37,950 nucleotides of DNA from Bacteroidota bacterium (GTDB lineage: Bacteria > Bacteroidota > Bacteroidia > Flavobacteriales > Weeksellaceae): contig JAEWYW010000006.1 of assembly GCA_023458535.1 (NCBI GenBank), positions 1-37,950 on the forward strand. Reading direction: 5' to 3'. The notes beneath the pieces were generated by a model, which ran no database searches, was not told where the DNA came from, and was given only the letters and a program-made list of their open reading frames with translations. Position 1 is the first letter of the stretch. Every line of letters begins with the position of its first letter. A program made the translations under genes and the position numbers. Below, piece by piece: positions 30,630 to 37,950 of the stretch.

Positions 30630-32006
30630 ATGAAATTACCTTACGCGGAACCATACCGCATAAAAATGACTGAACCTATTTCTCAGTCTACACCAGAACA
30701 GAGAGTAAAATGGCTACAAGAAGCTAAATTCAACTTGTTCAATCTTAAATCATCTCAAGTTTATATCGACTTACTTACAGACTCTGGAACCGGTGCAATG
30801 TCCGACAGACAGTGGTCTGCAATTATGATGGGCGACGAGAGTTATGCAGGTTCTAAATCTTTTGAAGAACTACACAACACCATAAAATCCATTACAGGTT
30901 TTACCTATCTTTTGCCTACTCACCAAGGAAGAGCTGCTGAGAACATTTTATTTTCGGTTTTAGTTAAGGAAGGTGACGTGGTGCCTGGTAATTCACATTT
31001 CGACACCACAAAAGGACATATTGAATTTAGAAAAGGACATGCGATTGACTGTACTATAGATGAGGCTTTCGATATTAATGATTTGCACCCTTTTAAAGGA
31101 AACATCAATCTGGAGAAATTAGAAGAAGTTTATAAATCTCATCCAAAAGAAAAAATTCCTTTCTGTTTAATTACCATTACCTGCAACTCTTCTGGAGGCC
31201 AGCCTGTATCTTTAGAAAACATGAAGGCGGTAAGAGAACTGTCTAACAAATACGGTATTCCTGTATTTTTTGATTCTGCACGCTTCGCTGAAAATGCATA
31301 TTTCATTAAAATGAGAGAAAAAGGCCAAGAAAACAGAAGCATTAAAGAAATTTGCAAAGAAATGTTTTCTTATGGTGATGGAATGACGATGAGTTCGAAA
31401 AAAGATGGCTTGGTGAATATTGGTGGTTTTATCGCTTTGAATAACGAAGAAATCTTTAGAGCAGCATCTAACTTTACGATAATTTATGAAGGTTTCATCA
31501 CTTACGGCGGTATGGCAGGTAGAGACATGGCTGCATTAGCTGTGGGATTGAATGAGGCAACAGAATTCTCTTATTTGGAATCAAGAATTTCGCAAGTGGA
31601 ATATTTAGGGAATAAATTGATAGAGTATGGAATTCCCGTTCAAAAACCCATCGGAGGACACGCTGTTTTCATTGATGCATTGAGCTTTTTACCCAATATT
31701 TCTCGGGAAGAATTTCCGGCGCAGACTTTAGGTTTAGAGTTGTATAAAGAAGGTGGCGTAAGAACTGTTGAGATCGGAACCATCCTTGCCGACAGAGATC
31801 CTGAAACTCGAGAAAACAGGTATCCAAAACTAGAATTGGTGCGTTTAGCGATCCCAAGAAGAACATACACCAATAATCACATGGATTATATTGCTGCCAC
31901 AGTAAAAAATGTATTTGATAGAAGGAACGAAATCACAAAAGGTTACAAAATAACTTGGGAATCTGAAATTTTAAGGCACTTCACTGTAGAACTTTCTGAA
32001 GCTTAA
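30630..32006 (+). CDS. tnaA: tryptophanase (tryptophan indole-lyase)
   Basis: The 458-residue PLP enzyme splits L-tryptophan into indole, pyruvate and ammonia. PTHQGRAAENI (96-106), FFDSARFAENAYFI (213-226) and SYGDGMTMSSKKDGLVNIGG (247-266, PLP-binding Lys258) show the tryptophanase/tyrosine phenol-lyase family. Two positions decide between them: Asp125 in SHFDTTKGH (Thr in tyrosine phenol-lyase) and Ile382 in TVEIG (Arg in tyrosine phenol-lyase). Both are of the tryptophanase type. No permease (tnaB) or leader peptide is nearby. It should make the organism indole-positive. A GC-rich hairpin at 32121-32161 lies downstream. Confidence 0.95.
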   Translation: MKLPYAEPYRIKMTEPISQSTPEQRVKWLQEAKFNLFNLKSSQVYIDLLTDSGTGAMSDRQWSAIMMGDESYAGSKSFEELHNTIKSITGFTYLLPTHQGRAAENILFSVLVKEGDVVPGNSHFDTTKGHIEFRKGHAIDCTIDEAFDINDLHPFKGNINLEKLEEVYKSHPKEKIPFCLITITCNSSGGQPVSLENMKAVRELSNKYGIPVFFDSARFAENAYFIKMREKGQENRSIKEICKEMFSYGDGMTMSSKKDGLVNIGGFIALNNEEIFRAASNFTIIYEGFITYGGMAGRDMAALAVGLNEATEFSYLESRISQVEYLGNKLIEYGIPVQKPIGGHAVFIDALSFLPNISREEFPAQTLGLELYKEGGVRTVEIGTILADRDPETRENRYPKLELVRLAIPRRTYTNNHMDYIAATVKNVFDRRNEITKGYKITWESEILRHFTVELSEA

Positions 32007-32120
32007 AATAATTGTTTTTAGTCTGTTCGAATGCAATTGAAAGAATTTTAGGATAGAAAACCAAGATATGATTAGTTTTCATTTCTTATTCGGTCAAACG
32101 AACTGACTTTTTACTGAATA

Positions 32121-32161
32121 AAATAATTACGGCGCGAACTTCGTTCGCGCCGTAATTATTT
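32121..32161. terminator. GC-rich 19-bp hairpin between convergent genes
   Basis: AAATAATTACGGCGCGAAC and its exact reverse complement are separated by TTC. The GC core in an AT-rich gap lies between tnaA and the convergent DUF6646 gene and could stop both transcripts. The T-tracts are short and mixed with A, so this may instead be a dispersed palindrome acting as terminator. The rest of the 260-base gap shows nothing else. Confidence 0.65.
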
Positions 32162-32266
32162 ATAAAAATATATTTCCAGTATGCACTTTCTCAAATCATG
32201 TTTCAAAAAAACCACTCACATTATTATTAGATCAAAAAAAACTTATAATAATCTAAGATTGATTTT

Positions 32267-32791
32267 TTATCTCTTTGAAATATCGAATGAAGCTCCCACG
32301 GAAACATTAAACTGATTATTCAAATAATCAAACCCATTTCCGTTGGTATTGTATTTTGCGATGGGAAATTGTGTTTCAGCAAATACGCCAAAACCATGAG
32401 TAAAGAAATATCTGATTCCCACATGCCCTCCAAAGTTCTTTAGTCCTAAATCCAATCCAGGATACAGATCCATATTATCGGGAAACCCTATAATTCTACC
32501 TAAGTGGGCATTAGCACGCAATTTTAAATCTGCTCTGTCTCCAAATTTTGGTTTCTCACCATCCACTTCTTTTACACCGAGCAGATAACCCGCTTGTATC
32601 CCAAAAGAAAAACTCTCACCTAAACCATAATCCAAGCTTGCCATAATTCCCGTTCCCATGTCCTGAGCATTTACTCCAATTTGCACCTTTTGATCTCCCC
32701 TTCCTGTAAATGCGGAAGTTGCACCAGAGGGTGTTTCTTGGGCGCTCATAAAACCTGCTGCCAGTAAAGCTCCTAATGCTAATTTTTTCAT
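32267..32791 (-). CDS. outer-membrane barrel protein, DUF6646-like, paralogue
   Basis: The 174-residue protein has a signal peptide (1-17, ending GFMSAQ). Its mature part shares with the 5960-6400 protein the sequence TGRGDQKVQIG, then GTGI, NMDLYPGLDLG, GIRYFFTHGFGVFAE. The extra length lies in a loop at about 75-95 (KEVDGEKPKFGDRAD). It ends SVGASFDISKR, without a terminal aromatic residue, unlike its paralogue. It follows the sugar dehydrogenase gene by 30 bases on the same strand and is probably co-transcribed with it. Function is unknown. Confidence 0.8.
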   Translation of the reverse strand: MKKLALGALLAAGFMSAQETPSGATSAFTGRGDQKVQIGVNAQDMGTGIMASLDYGLGESFSFGIQAGYLLGVKEVDGEKPKFGDRADLKLRANAHLGRIIGFPDNMDLYPGLDLGLKNFGGHVGIRYFFTHGFGVFAETQFPIAKYNTNGNGFDYLNNQFNVSVGASFDISKR

Positions 32792-32821
32792 TGTTTATTA
32801 TTAAAATATTATTTTCCGAAT

Positions 32822-34027
32822 TTATTTTTTTGAAATTTTGTAAAGTTTTCCAGAATCAGTTATCGCATATAAATTTCCATCCGAAGCGCTTAAAACATCT
32901 CTGAATCTTTCCTTAACACTCTCCATCAGCCTTTCTTCACCTACAACTTTATTATTGTCGAGAACGATTCTTACGATGTGTTCACCTCCCAAGCAGCCGA
33001 TGATCAGGTTTCCTTTCCATTCATCAATATTTCCTCTGTAGAAATCTATGCCACTTGGTGAAACGGATGGATCCCAGTAATATACAGGTTGCTCAGTACC
33101 TTCTTTTTGGGTAATCCCCTTTCCAACTTTGGTTCCAACGTATTCTATACCATAAGTTACATCTCCCCAACCATAATTTTTCCCAGCTTGGATTAAATTG
33201 ATTTCATCACCACCTTTAGGACCCATTTCCAGTTCCCACAATTGTCCTTTATCATCAAAAACTATTCCTTGTGGGTTTCTAAGTCCATAAGCATATATTT
33301 CGGGTTGGTAACCTGCTTTTCCGATAAATGGATTTCCTGTGGATGGTTTTCCGTCTGTGGTAATTTTCATGATTTTACCTAAATAATTATCCGTTTTTTG
33401 CGCCAAGGCACGGGTTTCTTTGTCCGATCTCTCGCCAGTGCTTACAAACAAATTGCCATCTTTATCAAATGCTAATCTACTTCCATAATGAAGTTTACCA
33501 TCATACGAAGGTTCTGCTCGGAAAATCACTTTCACATCAGAAACAGATTTTTCATCTGTGCTGAGTTTTGCTTTGGCAACTGAAGTTAGATTTCCCTTAC
33601 CAAATGGCTCAGAAAAACTGAAATACATGATTCTATTCTCAGAGAAATTAGGGTCTAAAACAACGTCCAGCATTCCACCTTGACCTCTGGAATCCACTTT
33701 TGGAAATCCAGAAATTGGTGAGATGGTCTTACCATCTACAGCGACGATATTCATAAATCCTGTTTTTTCAGTAATTAAAAATCTACCATCTGGAAGGTTA
33801 ATAATTCCCCAAGGTTTACCCAAGCCTTCTGCTACTACATTATATTCAAAGGGTGTGTTTGTGGTCACCGCCTTCGCTCTTGTTTGCCCTTCGAAAGCAG
33901 GTTTATAGTTGGTATGTGGTGACTTCTTTTCCACAGAATTTGTGGTTGTTGAAGTAGATTTTTGCGCTTTCTGACAAGAAAATAGTATTGATGTCAACAA
34001 TGCACTTATAAATATTGAATTTTTCAT
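32822..34027 (-). CDS. PQQ-dependent aldose sugar dehydrogenase-like lipoprotein (YliI type)
   Basis: The 401-residue protein has a lipoprotein signal ending LFSC (Cys18) and a Ser/Thr-rich linker to about residue 50. The rest is a beta-propeller of the glucose/sorbosone dehydrogenase family: PWGIINLPDGRFLITEK (72-88), GGMLDVVLDPNF (117-128), LHYGSRLAFDKDGNLF with His180, YGLRNPQG (247-254) and GPKGGDEIN. Such enzymes oxidise aldoses at C1 with PQQ and Ca2+ in the periplasm. One oddity is Met268 before GPKGGDE, where relatives such as YliI have His as I recall. No PQQ synthesis gene is in view. It is divergent from the BlaI-like regulator, with 94 bases between starts. Confidence 0.88.
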   Translation of the reverse strand: MKNSIFISALLTSILFSCQKAQKSTSTTTNSVEKKSPHTNYKPAFEGQTRAKAVTTNTPFEYNVVAEGLGKPWGIINLPDGRFLITEKTGFMNIVAVDGKTISPISGFPKVDSRGQGGMLDVVLDPNFSENRIMYFSFSEPFGKGNLTSVAKAKLSTDEKSVSDVKVIFRAEPSYDGKLHYGSRLAFDKDGNLFVSTGERSDKETRALAQKTDNYLGKIMKITTDGKPSTGNPFIGKAGYQPEIYAYGLRNPQGIVFDDKGQLWELEMGPKGGDEINLIQAGKNYGWGDVTYGIEYVGTKVGKGITQKEGTEQPVYYWDPSVSPSGIDFYRGNIDEWKGNLIIGCLGGEHIVRIVLDNNKVVGEERLMESVKERFRDVLSASDGNLYAITDSGKLYKISKK

Positions 34028-34066
34028 ATTATCTTATTTTGTCCTCTAAATTTAATAAAAAAAAAT

Positions 34067-34102
34067 TTTGCAGTTTAGAAAATAATTCTACATTTGTAGA
34101 AT
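34067..34102 (+). promoter_or_regulatory. promoter and overlapping BlaI-type operator of the blaI-M56 operon
   Basis: TTTG (34067-34070) lies 18 bases before TACATTTG (34089-34096), an exact TAnnTTTG. The minus-7 box is embedded in the perfect palindrome ATTCTACATTTGTAGAAT (34085-34102), whose core TACAnnTGTA is the known BlaI/MecI half-site arrangement. Repressor binding would block polymerase directly. The divergent sugar dehydrogenase gene begins 58 bases away, so it could be affected too. Confidence 0.78.
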
Positions 34103-34121
34103 AGAATCTAAAATTATAGAA

Positions 34122-34493
34122 ATGAAAGATATTAAATTGACTGAAGCGGAAATGAATCTGATGGAAATTATCTGGATGAAAGAAAAAGCTTTTATGAAAG
34201 ATATTTTGGAGTGTTATCCTGAGCCAAAGCCCGCTAACACTACTGTTGCTACGTTATTGAAACGCATGCAGAATAAAGATTTAATAGGTTACACTTTATA
34301 TGGGAATTCTAGAGAATATTTCCCTAAGGTGGCAAAAGGAGACTATTTTAAAGATGAAATGTCTTCTATGATTGGACGATTTTTTAATAATTCCGTATCG
34401 CAGTTTGCATCGTTTTTCACTTCGAACACCAAACTTTCACAAAAAGAATTGAAAGAACTGCGGGACATTATCGATCAACAAATTAAAGACTAA
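34122..34493 (+). CDS. BlaI/MecI family transcriptional repressor
   Basis: The 123-residue protein has a winged-helix domain (residues 5-75: LTEAEMNLMEIIWMKEKAFMKDIL, and the recognition region NTTVATLLKRMQNKDLIGY), followed by a C-terminal dimerisation part containing a cleavable-type stretch (VSQFASFFT). This is the BlaI/MecI pattern, in which repressor dimers leave DNA after proteolysis triggered by a membrane sensor. The sensor-like M56 gene follows after 4 bases. The operator palindrome at 34085-34102 suggests autoregulation. No beta-lactamase or PBP2a gene lies within view, so antibiotic sensing should not be assumed. Confidence 0.93.
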   Translation: MKDIKLTEAEMNLMEIIWMKEKAFMKDILECYPEPKPANTTVATLLKRMQNKDLIGYTLYGNSREYFPKVAKGDYFKDEMSSMIGRFFNNSVSQFASFFTSNTKLSQKELKELRDIIDQQIKD

Positions 34494-34497
34494 CCTT

Positions 34498-35898
34498 ATG
34501 GAAACGTATGTACTAAAAACCATCCTTGCATCAAGTTTATTTATAGTATTTTACTATTTGTTTTTGGAGAAAGAAAAAACGTTTAGATTTAACAGGTTTT
34601 ATTTGCTCTCCAGTTTAATGTTGAGTTTTGTTTTGCCTTTAATAAAAATTGAAGTTCAACCTGAAATTATTGTAGGACAACCAGAACTGCTTACATTGAA
34701 TTCGGATGCCAAAACCAATGAAAAAGCGTTGATGGAAACGAAGATAAACTGGCAAACTATAATTTTAGTTTTATATGCCGTAGGAAGTTTTTTTATGCTA
34801 TTCAAACTCGTTTTCGGATTTGTAAAAATGAACTCCTTGAAGGGTGAGACTATCATCTACAAGGGAATCAAAACCAAAATTCTGGAAAAAGTGATTTCTC
34901 CATTTAGTTTTTTAAATACCCTATACATAGGCAAAATTTATTTTACAGATGGTAAAATGAACGAGGCTATTTTTCTTCATGAAAAAAATCACATCAAGTC
35001 CAAACATTCTGTAGATCTGTTATTTGTAGAAATATGTAAAATTGTGATGTGGTTCAATCCAGCAGTTTATTTATATAAAAAAGCATTGGTGGATAATCAT
35101 GAATTTTCTGCAGATGAAACAGTAATCAACACCTCAAAAGACATAAAAAATTATCAACATTTAATCCTTAGTGAAATTGAGTTTCAACAAAAATTTAATT
35201 TCAGTAATCACTTTTATTTTAACAACACCAAAAAACGAATTATTATGATGTCCAAAAGAAAAAATCCTATCGGAAAATGGAAAAATGCACTCAGCCTTCC
35301 TTTACTTGCAGGTATTGCATTTTTTACAGTTCAAAAAGTTAGCGCAACTGCTGTCACTTCTTCTTCAACTCAACCTTCTCATAAAACCTTGAATGAAAAA
35401 CAGGAAGCGAGAAATGTCGCACAATCTGTATCAGAAAAAATCTTTGAAAAAGTTGAAACCCCAACTTCGCCAGCGGTAATTAAGACAGATACTGTAAGAC
35501 CTACCAAGCCTGAAAAATCACCAACTCCACCAAAAGAACAGACACCTCCTGTGCCAGAAGAAAAAAATGTTCAAAAAAATGATGCAGATGTAGCACCTAG
35601 CTATCCTGGTGGTATAGGTAAATTCCGTGAATTATTTGTGAAAGAATTTGATAATTCTAAAGTTAATATTGCAAAAGACTCACCTTCAAAAATTGTAAGA
35701 GCTGAGGTAAAATTTACAGTCAATGCCGAAGGAGTTGTGGAAAATGTAGACGTTTCCAGCAATAATGTGGCTTTTGGAAATGAAACCAAAAGAGCTGTCG
35801 AAAAAATTGCGAATGTTGAAAAATGGATTCCCGCACAAAAAGACGGTAAAAATGTAAAAGCTGCTTTTAAGTTTCCTTTAACAATGCAGTTTGAATAA
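34498..35898 (+). CDS. M56 (BlaR1-type) metallopeptidase fused to TonB-C-like domain
   Basis: The 466-residue membrane protein has helices at about 6-24, 36-50 and 88-110, then a cytoplasmic zinc peptidase with HEKNH (161-165) and EFSADE (202-207), as in BlaR1/MecR1. A further helix (about 268-285, LSLPLLAGIAFFTVQKV) leads to a Pro/Glu/Lys-rich periplasmic linker (300-360) and a C-terminal TonB-C-like domain (about 365-466, YPGGIGKFRELFVKEF, VEKWIPAQKDGKNVKAAF). The beta-lactam-binding sensor domain of BlaR1 is absent and replaced by this domain. It probably cleaves the partner repressor upon an envelope signal. It starts 4 bases after the repressor gene. Confidence 0.92.
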   Translation: METYVLKTILASSLFIVFYYLFLEKEKTFRFNRFYLLSSLMLSFVLPLIKIEVQPEIIVGQPELLTLNSDAKTNEKALMETKINWQTIILVLYAVGSFFMLFKLVFGFVKMNSLKGETIIYKGIKTKILEKVISPFSFLNTLYIGKIYFTDGKMNEAIFLHEKNHIKSKHSVDLLFVEICKIVMWFNPAVYLYKKALVDNHEFSADETVINTSKDIKNYQHLILSEIEFQQKFNFSNHFYFNNTKKRIIMMSKRKNPIGKWKNALSLPLLAGIAFFTVQKVSATAVTSSSTQPSHKTLNEKQEARNVAQSVSEKIFEKVETPTSPAVIKTDTVRPTKPEKSPTPPKEQTPPVPEEKNVQKNDADVAPSYPGGIGKFRELFVKEFDNSKVNIAKDSPSKIVRAEVKFTVNAEGVVENVDVSSNNVAFGNETKRAVEKIANVEKWIPAQKDGKNVKAAFKFPLTMQFE

Positions 35899-35904
35899 TT
35901 GCTT

Positions 35905-35941
35905 AGCGTTGTCAAAGTTTTGAAACTTGACAACGCTTTTT
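35905..35941 (+). terminator. terminator of the blaI-M56 operon
   Basis: AGCGTTGTCAA and TTGACAACGCT form an 11-bp stem, extended inward with a bulge (AGTTT/AAAC), and a T-run follows. It starts 6 bases after the M56 stop. Confidence 0.85.
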
Positions 35942-35983
35942 CCTTTAACAATTATTTATGAATAGAAAAAATAAATTCTTTCA

Positions 35984-35991
35984 TAACTTTG
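35984..35991 (+). promoter_or_regulatory. minus-7 box of uvrB (near-leaderless)
   Basis: TAACTTTG is an exact TAnnTTTG box and ends only 4 bases before the uvrB ATG at 35996. With the usual start of transcription 4-8 bases downstream, the mRNA would begin at or next to the start codon. Confidence 0.5.
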
Positions 35992-35995
35992 TTAC

Positions 35996-37950
35996 ATGAA
36001 TTTCAAACTTCAATCTGAATACCAACCTACTGGCGATCAACCACAAGCAATACAGAAACTTACCCACGGCCTGGAAATAGGTGAAAAATACCAAACCCTT
36101 TTGGGTGTAACGGGTTCTGGTAAGACTTTTACAGTGGCGAATGTGGTGAATAATATCCAAAAGCCCACGTTGGTGTTGGCTCATAACAAAACACTTGCTG
36201 CTCAGTTATTCATGGAGTTCAAGGAGTTTTTTCCAGATAATGCCGTGGAATATTTTGTGAGTTATTACGATTATTACCAACCAGAAGCTTATATTGCTAC
36301 CACGGGAACTTATATTGAGAAAGATCTAAGCATCAATGAAGAAGTTGAAAAATTACGACTTTCTGCAACTGCAAGTCTGCTTTCAGGAAGACGAGATGTT
36401 TTAATTGTAGCTTCGGTTTCCTGCATTTACGGTATCGGAAACCCAACAGAATTTCATAAGTCTTTAATTACAATAGGAGTTGGCGAAAAGGTAACCCGTA
36501 CGGCGTTGCTTCATTCATTAGTAAATGCACTCTATGCACGAACTTTAAATGATTTTCAGAGAGGAACTTTTCGGGTGAAAGGTGATGTGGTAGATATTTT
36601 TCCTGCTTATTCCGACAATGCTGTAAGAGTGCAGTTTTTTGGTGATGAGATTGAAAAAATTCAAAGTTTTGATCCTGTATCAGGAAATGTAACGTCCAAT
36701 TTCGACCACATACAAATCTATCCTGCCAATCTTTTCGTTACCACAAAAGATACCATGAACGGAGCAATTCGTGAAATTCAGGATGATTTGGTAAAACAAG
36801 TTGATTTCTTTAATTCCATTGAAAAACCACTAGAAGCCAAGCGTCTTCAGGAAAGAACTGAGCTCGATTTGGAAATGATTAAAGAACTTGGCTACTGTTC
36901 CGGGATTGAAAATTACTCCCGATATATGGACGGTAGATTACCAGGAACCCGACCATTCTGCTTGTTGGATTATTTCCCTAAGGATTATTTAATGGTAATT
37001 GATGAAAGCCATGTAACGGTACCACAGGTCCACGCCATGTATGGCGGAGACAGAAGCAGGAAAGAAGCTTTGGTTGAATATGGATTCCGTTTGCCTGCTG
37101 CTATGGACAATCGTCCGCTGAAATTTGAGGAGTTTGAAGGCATGCAAAATCAGGTCATCTACGTTTCGGCAACACCGGCAGATTATGAATTGGAAAAAAC
37201 AGGTGGCGATTACATCGAGCAGATTATTCGTCCGACTGGTCTTTTAGATCCTATCATTGAAATTCGACCAACAGTGAATCAAATTGATGATTTAATGGAG
37301 GAAATTCAAAAACGAGCGGAGTTGGATGAAAGGGTTTTGGTGACAACACTCACCAAGAAAATGGCGGAGGAACTTACAAAATACTTCACCAAATTTGGGA
37401 TCCGTACAAGATACATTCACTCTGATGTAGAAACACTTGAGAGAATACAAATCATGCAGGATCTGCGTTTAGGACTATTTGATGTGCTTATAGGCGTCAA
37501 CTTATTGCGTGAAGGACTTGACTTACCAGAAGTTTCTTTGGTCGCTATTTTGGACGCTGATAAGGAAGGAATGCTGAGAAGTCGCAGATCGATGATACAA
37601 ACTGTCGGTAGAGCGGCAAGAAATATTAATGGTAGAGCGATTATGTATGCTGATAAGATCACAAAATCGATGCAGGCAACCATTGACGAAACCAACTACC
37701 GTAGAGCTAAGCAGGAAGAATACAACAAAGCAAATAATTTAGTTCCTAAAGCCTTAAATAAAAAGATTTCAGAAAATTTGGTAGGCAGAAGCAAAGATTT
37801 CCCAGACGAAAAATATACCCAAAAAGAAATCCTTCAAAAGGTGGCCGAAACAAAAGCCAATTATAACAGCGATGATTTAGAAAAGCTAATTGAGAAAAAG
37901 CAAAAAGAGATGGAAACTGCAGCTAAAAATCTTGATTTTATTGCCGCTGC
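35996..37950 (+). CDS. uvrB: excinuclease ABC subunit B (3' end beyond window)
   Basis: The frame runs from ATG 35996 to the window edge with 651 residues, lacking only about a dozen C-terminal residues of a normal UvrB. UvrB is the DNA-damage verification helicase of nucleotide excision repair; UvrA loads it, and it then recruits UvrC. MNFKLQSEYQPTGDQPQAI is the standard N-terminus. Walker A GVTGSGKT is at 37-44 and the damage-probing beta hairpin region FVSYYDYYQPEAYI at about 84-97. The helicase C-domain has VLVTTLTKKMAEEL and later a GVNLLREGLDLPEVSLVAILD segment. The UVR domain that contacts UvrC begins at about residue 615 (DDLEKLIEKKQKEME). It has its own promoter. Confidence 0.98.
   Translation, partial: MNFKLQSEYQPTGDQPQAIQKLTHGLEIGEKYQTLLGVTGSGKTFTVANVVNNIQKPTLVLAHNKTLAAQLFMEFKEFFPDNAVEYFVSYYDYYQPEAYIATTGTYIEKDLSINEEVEKLRLSATASLLSGRRDVLIVASVSCIYGIGNPTEFHKSLITIGVGEKVTRTALLHSLVNALYARTLNDFQRGTFRVKGDVVDIFPAYSDNAVRVQFFGDEIEKIQSFDPVSGNVTSNFDHIQIYPANLFVTTKDTMNGAIREIQDDLVKQVDFFNSIEKPLEAKRLQERTELDLEMIKELGYCSGIENYSRYMDGRLPGTRPFCLLDYFPKDYLMVIDESHVTVPQVHAMYGGDRSRKEALVEYGFRLPAAMDNRPLKFEEFEGMQNQVIYVSATPADYELEKTGGDYIEQIIRPTGLLDPIIEIRPTVNQIDDLMEEIQKRAELDERVLVTTLTKKMAEELTKYFTKFGIRTRYIHSDVETLERIQIMQDLRLGLFDVLIGVNLLREGLDLPEVSLVAILDADKEGMLRSRRSMIQTVGRAARNINGRAIMYADKITKSMQATIDETNYRRAKQEEYNKANNLVPKALNKKISENLVGRSKDFPDEKYTQKEILQKVAETKANYNSDDLEKLIEKKQKEMETAAKNLDFIAA

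Noticed and set aside
30630..32006. Tyrosine phenol-lyase
   Set aside because: The positions that distinguish the two enzymes are Asp125 and Ile382, the tryptophanase type; tyrosine phenol-lyase has Thr and Arg there.
34498..35898. Beta-lactam sensor BlaR1 / resistance operon
   Set aside because: There is no penicillin-binding serine domain; the C-terminal part is TonB-C-like and no beta-lactamase gene is present.

Overview
The window reads as chromosome of a flavobacterium (Bacteroidota), most likely from the Chryseobacterium/Elizabethkingia/Epilithonimonas group (Weeksellaceae). The evidence is the low visual GC content, repeated promoters of the Bacteroidota type TAnnTTTG (often with an upstream TTTG about 19-21 bases away), a type IX secretion (T9SS type B) sorting domain, DUF5686 and DUF6646 family proteins, a tryptophanase gene (this group is often indole-positive), and a lipoprotein-type prolyl oligopeptidase resembling the classical Elizabethkingia enzyme. 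Assignment below family is inference. There is no CRISPR array, insertion sequence, integrase or prophage; this is mostly core genome with small accessory patches. Layout: bases 1-290 hold the 5' part of an RtcB-like RNA ligase gene (minus strand). Bases 291-998 carry no normal-sized gene but are busy: two palindromic repeats, a structured element that resembles the flavobacterial flavo-1 candidate RNA, and a minus-strand transcription unit for a 25-residue peptide with its own promoter and terminator. Bases 999-6400 (minus) hold a frameshifted unknown gene, methylmalonyl-CoA mutase large subunit, a prolyl oligopeptidase lipoprotein and a small outer-membrane barrel protein. Bases 6502-10713 (plus) hold an omega-amidase, a secreted TonB-C-like protein, miaB with a repeat-rich leader, a Fic protein and a doubtful small ORF. 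Bases 10785-15249 form a tight four-gene operon: sigma-54 activator, multi-pass membrane protein, LptE lipoprotein, and a long acidic TPR-like protein. Bases 15393-20401 hold an L-type lectin-like T9SS cargo, prfA and rseP. Two identical tRNA-Asn genes, each with its own promoter and terminator, are followed by three tandem paralogous secreted VGIGT-repeat proteins and a DUF5686 outer-membrane protein (to 26066). Bases 26260-27126 (minus) encode ribosomal proteins L27 and L21, the latter with an extra C-terminal half. Bases 27283-28922 hold a frameshifted thioredoxin-like lipoprotein gene and an acyltransferase-3 protein. Then come a small membrane protein (minus), miaE with a DUF502 gene, tryptophanase, a PQQ-type sugar dehydrogenase lipoprotein with a second DUF6646 protein (minus), a BlaI-like repressor with an M56 peptidase/TonB-C fusion, and uvrB running off the right edge. 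Genes that work together: miaB (tRNA ms2i6A methylthiolation) and miaE (its hydroxylation) act in sequence on the same nucleotide although about 20 kb apart. LptE concerns lipopolysaccharide export and sits under a sigma-54 activator. BlaI and the M56 peptidase form a repressor/protease sensor pair, and a perfect BlaI-type palindrome covers the predicted promoter of that pair.
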